The notes beneath the pieces are model-generated. The model was not told where the DNA came from. It did no database searches and saw only the letters and a list, made by a program, of their open reading frames with translations. 8,783 nucleotides of DNA from an uncultured Clostridia bacterium. GTDB lineage: Bacteria; Bacillota_A; Clostridia; Christensenellales; CAG-138. The DNA lies in the NCBI GenBank assembly GCA_947302865.1, contig CAMYWS010000036.1, positions 1 to 8,783 on the forward strand, given 5' to 3'. Position numbers and translations under genes: made by a program. Below are positions 5,255-8,783 of the stretch, in pieces (the stretch's first letter is position 1; each line of letters begins with the position of its first letter).

Positions 5255-6547
5255 ATGAGAGAATACCACAGACCGGATGATTCGTTTGGAAAATTATTTC
5301 AGACGCAGACACCGCGGCCTGGGATTCTTTATGTTCCGTCGCAGTTTTCGCTGCCGTTTTCGCACCATGGAAGGCAATACGTTTTCAACACGCTGACAAA
5401 ACAATGCGTGGAAGCCGCAATTCCCGAACGCGCGGAGGCGGGGGAGAAATATGATAAACTGATAGCAGCGCGGTTTCTGGTACCGGAGGGTACAGACGAG
5501 TTTTCGTTTTACCGATCGGTAGTTACGCTTCTGAAACTGCATGACCGAAAAAACAGGAAACCGGCGTACACGATCCTGCCGACGCTGTGCTGCAACGCGC
5601 GCTGCACTTACTGCTTTCAGGAAGATATGCCGAAGACCGGTATGACGAACGAAACGGTCAGGGATACGCTGCGCTTCATTTTGAACGACTGCGGCGGGAA
5701 AAAGGTCACGCTGAGCTGGTTCGGCGGCGAGCCGCTTCTCAGACAGGACGTGATCGACCGGATATCTGCCGGAATCAGGGATGCGGGTATCGACTATAAA
5801 GGGCTGATGGTCACCAACGGCAGTCTGATCACGCCGGAGACGATCGAAAAGATGATGGATCTCTGGCGTCTCGAACGGATCCAGATCTCCATGGACGGCG
5901 CGGAAGAGGATTATATCGCCCGCAAGCGGTATCTGCACTGCCGCGACGATTATCACAACGTAATCGAAGCGGTCGATCGTATGTCCGAAAACGGGATCTC
6001 TGTGCAGATCCGCAGCAATGTTGACGAGAACAATATCGACGGTGTTCCGCGGTTTCTCAACGATCTTTCTGCAGGCATCGAACACAAAGAGAACGTCAGC
6101 GTATACTTATCTCCGCTGCACGAGGTGATGCGGAAAGAACAGCACCGTGTGATATGGCCTGCGATCCTTTCACTGGAAGAGTCGATCAGGTCAGCCGGGT
6201 TTACCGTGCTGTCGGAACGTTTTAACCACGCGCTTCCGACATATCACTGTCTGGCGGACGCCGCGGGGATCGTGATTGCGCCGAACGGCGATCTGTACTG
6301 TTGTGAGAGCTTTTCGAACGAATCACGGATCGGCAGCGTGCGCGAAGGCGTTACCGATAGAGTCGCGCGTCAAGCTTTTGTCAACATGGATAAACTACCG
6401 GAGAAATGCAGAGTATGCACGTTTCTGCCGGATTGTATGCCGATCGTCAATTGCCCGAGGTACGGGCTTCTTTGCAAGGAGGGGTATATGCTCCTGACGC
6501 TTGATGCATTGAGAAACATAATTGACGAAATCGAAACCAGAGAATAA
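5255..6547 (+). CDS. radical SAM/SPASM peptide maturase, cassette 2
   Basis: A 430-residue paralogue of the enzyme at 2460-3776, inferred to act on precursor peptide 3. CNARCTYC supplies CX3CX2C (C113, C117, C120) and GGEP lies at 157-160, the same numbering as in copy 1. SPASM cysteines C332, C350, C385, C388, C394, C400 and C407 keep exactly the same spacings as copy 1. Copy 1's extra cysteines at 354 and 359 are absent here. Other shared stretches are YVPSQF (26-31), TLTKQ (46-50), TNGSLITPET (187-196) and ARKRY. No longer frame is possible because a stop lies 15 bases upstream. The ribosome binding site is poor (GATAAGATC before ATG), and 64 bases separate it from the precursor, so it may be made in lower amount than the peptide. 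Confidence 0.93.
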   Translation: MREYHRPDDSFGKLFQTQTPRPGILYVPSQFSLPFSHHGRQYVFNTLTKQCVEAAIPERAEAGEKYDKLIAARFLVPEGTDEFSFYRSVVTLLKLHDRKNRKPAYTILPTLCCNARCTYCFQEDMPKTGMTNETVRDTLRFILNDCGGKKVTLSWFGGEPLLRQDVIDRISAGIRDAGIDYKGLMVTNGSLITPETIEKMMDLWRLERIQISMDGAEEDYIARKRYLHCRDDYHNVIEAVDRMSENGISVQIRSNVDENNIDGVPRFLNDLSAGIEHKENVSVYLSPLHEVMRKEQHRVIWPAILSLEESIRSAGFTVLSERFNHALPTYHCLADAAGIVIAPNGDLYCCESFSNESRIGSVREGVTDRVARQAFVNMDKLPEKCRVCTFLPDCMPIVNCPRYGLLCKEGYMLLTLDALRNIIDEIETRE

Positions 6548-6561
6548 GGAGATATCAACAT

Positions 6562-6822
6562 ATGAAACTCAAGGATACGTTTATCACACAGGACATTGAC
6601 GGCACGCAGTTTATGGTCGCCGTCGGAGAAACCTCCTTCACCGGCATCGTAAAGAGCAACAAGACCGCGGCGTTTATCGTGGATCGTCTCAAGGAGGAGA
6701 CCACGAAGGCACAGATCGTCGACGCCATGTGCGCAAAGTACGACGCACCGAGAGATCGGATCGAAGCGGACGTCGAAACGGTTCTGAACAAGCTGCGCGG
6801 GATCGGGGCGTTGGATGAGTAA
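6562..6822 (+). CDS. PqqD-like RiPP recognition protein, cassette 2
   Basis: An 86-residue PqqD-type leader-binding protein, the same length as its paralogue at 3790-4050. Shared features are the start MKLK, the QDID motif (10-13), KSNKTAAFIVDRLK (30-43), QIVDAMCAKYDAPR (51-64) and a closing LNKLRGIGALDE. It begins 14 bases after the radical SAM stop with AAGGAG at 6545-6550. Its stop overlaps the methyltransferase start by eight bases (ATGAGTAA), so the two are probably translated together. Inferred role: present the YxxPxM leader of peptide 3 to the SPASM enzyme. Confidence 0.88.
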   Translation: MKLKDTFITQDIDGTQFMVAVGETSFTGIVKSNKTAAFIVDRLKEETTKAQIVDAMCAKYDAPRDRIEADVETVLNKLRGIGALDE

Positions 6823-7546
6823 GCTCACGGCATTTTTCAAAAAAGTGTTTCGATGGGCAAAGAGAAAACTCAGAAGGGCGTACGTTTCGTTTTGCCGCCG
6901 GATCCTTCGCGTGCACGATTGGATCATTGACCGCCGCATCTGCGGGATCAGTCTCGGCAAGGTCATACTGGACAAGTGCGGAGACGAAAAGAACCAGATC
7001 GGCGGCACAGGGACGGAATCCTCACCCTATCTCTACCTGAAGCATATCTTCTCGCATGTCCGACTGAACGCTTCGGACAGGATCCTGGACGTCGGATGCG
7101 GAAAGGGACGCGTGTTCGCGTTTCTCATCAAGGAAAAGTGCCCGTGCGAGATCGACGGGATCGAGCACAACGAACCGGTCGCAAAGATCGCGGAAGCGTG
7201 GACAAAAAAGTATCCGCAGGTGCACGTCATGACCGGCGACGCTTTTTTGCAGGACTTCAATCAGTACACGGTGCTGACCCTGTCGCGTCCGTTCTTTGTA
7301 CAAACCTACTGTGCGTTTATCGAAAAGCTTGAAGAGAAACTGACCCACCCGGTCACGCTTGTTTCCTGGCACGAGGATCCGCGCGTGCGGGACTTCATCA
7401 AGGTCCGTCCCGGCTGGCATCTGGCGTATCACGAATTTACCAACCGCATCCACGGGTTGTACCTCAGAAACTGTCCGCAGCCGTTTTCGGTCTACACGTA
7501 CGATCCCGGACAGCGAACGGAACGGCAGACCGGCAGCGAAGCATAA
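6815..7546 (+). CDS. class I SAM-dependent methyltransferase
   Basis: A 243-residue protein with a Rossmann-type methyltransferase domain: motif I ILDVGCGKG (90-98), the acidic residue ending strand 2 (GIEHN, E117), GDAF (141-144), and LSRPF (156-160) where many N-methyltransferases have an NPPF-type motif. The first ~40 residues are strongly basic and amphipathic (FFKK, RWAKRKLRR, FCRRILR), as in a membrane-surface or RNA-contacting segment. There is no counterpart in cassette 1. Overlap with the PqqD-like gene and the terminator just downstream place it in the cassette 2 operon. Methylation of peptide 3 is a reasonable inference, but the substrate could be something else, and I do not recognise the subfamily. 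Confidence 0.8.
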   Translation: MSKLTAFFKKVFRWAKRKLRRAYVSFCRRILRVHDWIIDRRICGISLGKVILDKCGDEKNQIGGTGTESSPYLYLKHIFSHVRLNASDRILDVGCGKGRVFAFLIKEKCPCEIDGIEHNEPVAKIAEAWTKKYPQVHVMTGDAFLQDFNQYTVLTLSRPFFVQTYCAFIEKLEEKLTHPVTLVSWHEDPRVRDFIKVRPGWHLAYHEFTNRIHGLYLRNCPQPFSVYTYDPGQRTERQTGSEA

Positions 7547-7563
7547 ACCCAAACATGATCGTT

Positions 7564-7587
7564 CCGCCGTGCAGACGGCGGTTTTTT
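7564..7587 (+). terminator. intrinsic terminator of cassette 2
   Basis: CCGCCGT (7564-7570), loop GCAG, ACGGCGG (7575-7581), then six T (7582-7587). A perfect 7-bp stem directly followed by a T-run, 17 bases after the methyltransferase stop, closes the operon. Confidence 0.92.
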
Positions 7588-7602
7588 ATCGGCAGAAAAC
7601 GG

Positions 7603-7632
7603 TTGAACCGCACGCTTTTTCTGCGGTATAAT
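7603..7632 (+). promoter_or_regulatory. promoter of the flavoprotein/HD gene pair
   Basis: TTGAAC (7603-7608), an 18-base spacer and a perfect TATAAT (7627-7632). Transcription would begin near 7639, only about 16 bases before the ATG, leaving room for little besides the ribosome binding site. A dyad fills the spacer (see separate entry). Confidence 0.75.
7607..7627. promoter_or_regulatory. candidate operator: dyad in the promoter spacer
   Basis: ACCGCA (7607-7612), nine bases, TGCGGT (7622-7627). The perfect 6-bp arms touch the end of the -35 and the start of the -10, the position of MerR-type and many repressor sites. No regulator gene is visible, so the binding protein is unknown, and chance cannot be excluded. 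Confidence 0.35.
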
Positions 7633-7654
7633 AAAAGAAAAAAGGAGCAGGTAT

Positions 7655-8284
7655 ATGGCTTTTCGGGTATTGCTGATCAACGGAAGTCCGCATCATAACG
7701 GGTGCACGGCAAGGGCGCTCAGGGAAATTGAAACAACGCTTCATGCGGAGGGGATCGAAACGGATCTCGTTCACGTCGGAAACGCCGACGTGCGCGGCTG
7801 CGTTTCGTGCGGGTTCTGCTTTGAAAACGGCCGCTGCGTATTTGACGACAAGGTCAACGAGGTCGCAACGCTGTTCGAAAAAGCGGATGGGCTCATCGTC
7901 GGCAGTCCCGTCTATTACGGCTCGCCGAACGGCACGCTTATCTCGTTTCTCGACCGGCTGTTTTACAGCACGCGTTTTCCGAAGCATATGAAGGTCGGCG
8001 CGGCGGTCGTGAGCTGCCGCAGAGGCGGCAACACGGCGTCGTTCGACGTGCTGAACAAGTATTTCACGATCTCCTCCATGCCGATCGCGTCCGCCAACTA
8101 CTGGAACCAGGTGCACGGTTTCACCGCCGAGGACGTCGAAAAGGACCTCGAAGGGCTGCAGACGATGCGAAACCTCGCCAAAAACACGGCGTTTCTGATC
8201 CGTGCGATCGCGCATGAGCGCGAAGCGGGCGGACTTCCGACGCTGGAGCACGGATGCTTCACAAGTTTCCCGGACGGCAAATAA
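7655..8284 (+). CDS. iron-sulfur flavoprotein-like NAD(P)H/FMN reductase
   Basis: A 209-residue flavodoxin-fold oxidoreductase. LLINGSPHHNGCT (6-18) is the FMN phosphate loop of the NADPH-dependent FMN reductase family, and GSPVYYGSPNGTLISFLDR (84-102) is the family's second signature. C49, C52, C55 and C61 form CX2CX2CX5C, the compact motif that holds a [4Fe-4S] cluster in archaeal and clostridial iron-sulfur flavoproteins, so an electron-transfer role in an anaerobe is likely. The physiological partner is not evident. It has AAAGGAG at 7641-7646 and its own promoter. The cassette 2 terminator separates it from the peptide operon, so a link to radical SAM electron supply would be speculation. 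Confidence 0.88.
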   Translation: MAFRVLLINGSPHHNGCTARALREIETTLHAEGIETDLVHVGNADVRGCVSCGFCFENGRCVFDDKVNEVATLFEKADGLIVGSPVYYGSPNGTLISFLDRLFYSTRFPKHMKVGAAVVSCRRGGNTASFDVLNKYFTISSMPIASANYWNQVHGFTAEDVEKDLEGLQTMRNLAKNTAFLIRAIAHEREAGGLPTLEHGCFTSFPDGK

Positions 8285-8783
8285 TGGAACACTTCACGCT
8301 GTATCACAATAAAATCCCCGCGGTCATAAGGGACTGCATGGCAGCGCCGTGCGTACAGCGGCTGAAGGATGTCGGCATGAACTGCGGCTGCGAGTACACG
8401 TCTTTTGCGCGTTTTGCGGGATTACAGCCGTATTCGCGCTTCGATCACAGCGTCGGCGCGGCGCTGATCGTATGGCACTTCACGGGCGATGAGAAGCAAG
8501 CGGTCGCGGGACTTCTGCACGACGTCGCAACGCCGGTCTTCGCGCACGTCGTGGATTTTCTGAGAGGCGATTACCTTGTGCAGGAATCGACCGAGGACGG
8601 CACGCGCGCGGTCATCGAGCATGATGCGGCGCTGCAAAGCGCGCTTACCGCACACGGGCTCACCACCGACGACGTATGCGACTATCACCGTTATCCGATC
8701 GCAGATAACGATTCGCCGCGGCTTAGCGCCGACCGGCTTGAATACACGCTCGGGAATCTATTGAACTACCGCATTCGTACGCC
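8284..8783 (+). CDS. HD-domain phosphohydrolase (3' end beyond window)
   Basis: The first 166 codons of a metal-dependent phosphohydrolase of the HD superfamily. Visible metal-ligand motifs are RFDHSVG (H55), LLHDVATPVFAH (HD at 79-80, H88) and a later SADRLEY (D150), the usual H...HD...D order. The start ATG shares one base with the upstream stop (TAATG), so the two genes are translationally coupled and belong to one operon. HD proteins of this sort act on nucleotides or related phosphate esters; the substrate cannot be told here. The frame is open to the end of the window. Confidence 0.85.
   Translation, partial: MEHFTLYHNKIPAVIRDCMAAPCVQRLKDVGMNCGCEYTSFARFAGLQPYSRFDHSVGAALIVWHFTGDEKQAVAGLLHDVATPVFAHVVDFLRGDYLVQESTEDGTRAVIEHDAALQSALTAHGLTTDDVCDYHRYPIADNDSPRLSADRLEYTLGNLLNYRIRT

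Noticed and set aside
5255..5275. YHRP at the N-terminus of radical SAM 2 as a built-in leader
   Set aside because: It resembles YxxP by eye, but the paralogue has no such string at that place and the following residues do not match the leader.
2460..6547. Anaerobic sulfatase maturases
   Set aside because: They share the SPASM architecture, but there is no sulfatase gene nearby and the PqqD-like and tiny peptide neighbours point to peptide maturation.
1..8783. CRISPR array, tRNA or rRNA gene, insertion sequence
   Set aside because: No regularly spaced repeats, cloverleaf sequence, rRNA stretch, transposase or terminal inverted repeats were seen by eye.

Overview
This window looks like a chromosomal segment from a GC-rich member of the Bacillota, most likely an uncultured or gut/rumen-type clostridium. 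This is judged from a KMGKT-type tyrosyl-tRNA synthetase, textbook TTGACA/TATAAT promoters, AGGAGG-type ribosome binding sites, and the gene families present. No species can be named from the sequence alone.

Layout. On the minus strand, 1-1069 holds the first 356 codons of tyrS, with its own perfect-consensus promoter. Divergently, on the plus strand, two tandem paralogous cassettes follow. Cassette 1 (about 1288-4050) has a promoter, an HprK-like P-loop kinase, two tiny peptide genes (39 and 36 aa), a radical SAM/SPASM enzyme and a PqqD-like protein. Cassette 2 (about 4122-7587) has a promoter, a second HprK-like kinase, one tiny peptide gene (39 aa), a second radical SAM/SPASM enzyme, a second PqqD-like protein, a class I SAM methyltransferase and an intrinsic terminator. 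A third plus-strand unit follows with its own promoter: an iron-sulfur flavoprotein-like NAD(P)H/FMN reductase, overlapped by the start of an HD-domain phosphohydrolase that runs off the window.

How the genes fit together. The two cassettes read as RiPP (ribosomally made, post-translationally modified peptide) loci. The three tiny peptides share an N-terminal leader, ME[KQ]Yx[KA]P[NS][ML]E[IV]V, ending in a hydrophobic-hydrophobic-Thr segment; their tails differ. The YxxPx[LM] element resembles the leader motif that lasso-peptide precursors present to their PqqD-like recognition protein, but no lasso cyclase or leader protease is present. The inferred scheme is that the PqqD-like protein presents the leader to the SPASM radical SAM enzyme, which modifies the core. 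The HprK-like kinase may phosphorylate a core Ser/Thr, and in cassette 2 the methyltransferase may add a further modification. No exporter or protease is encoded here.

The main point of interest is the combination of an HprK-type kinase with a radical SAM/PqqD pair and YxxP-leader peptides, carried twice in tandem. The peptide genes are not in the supplied list of longer reading frames and were found by reading the gaps.
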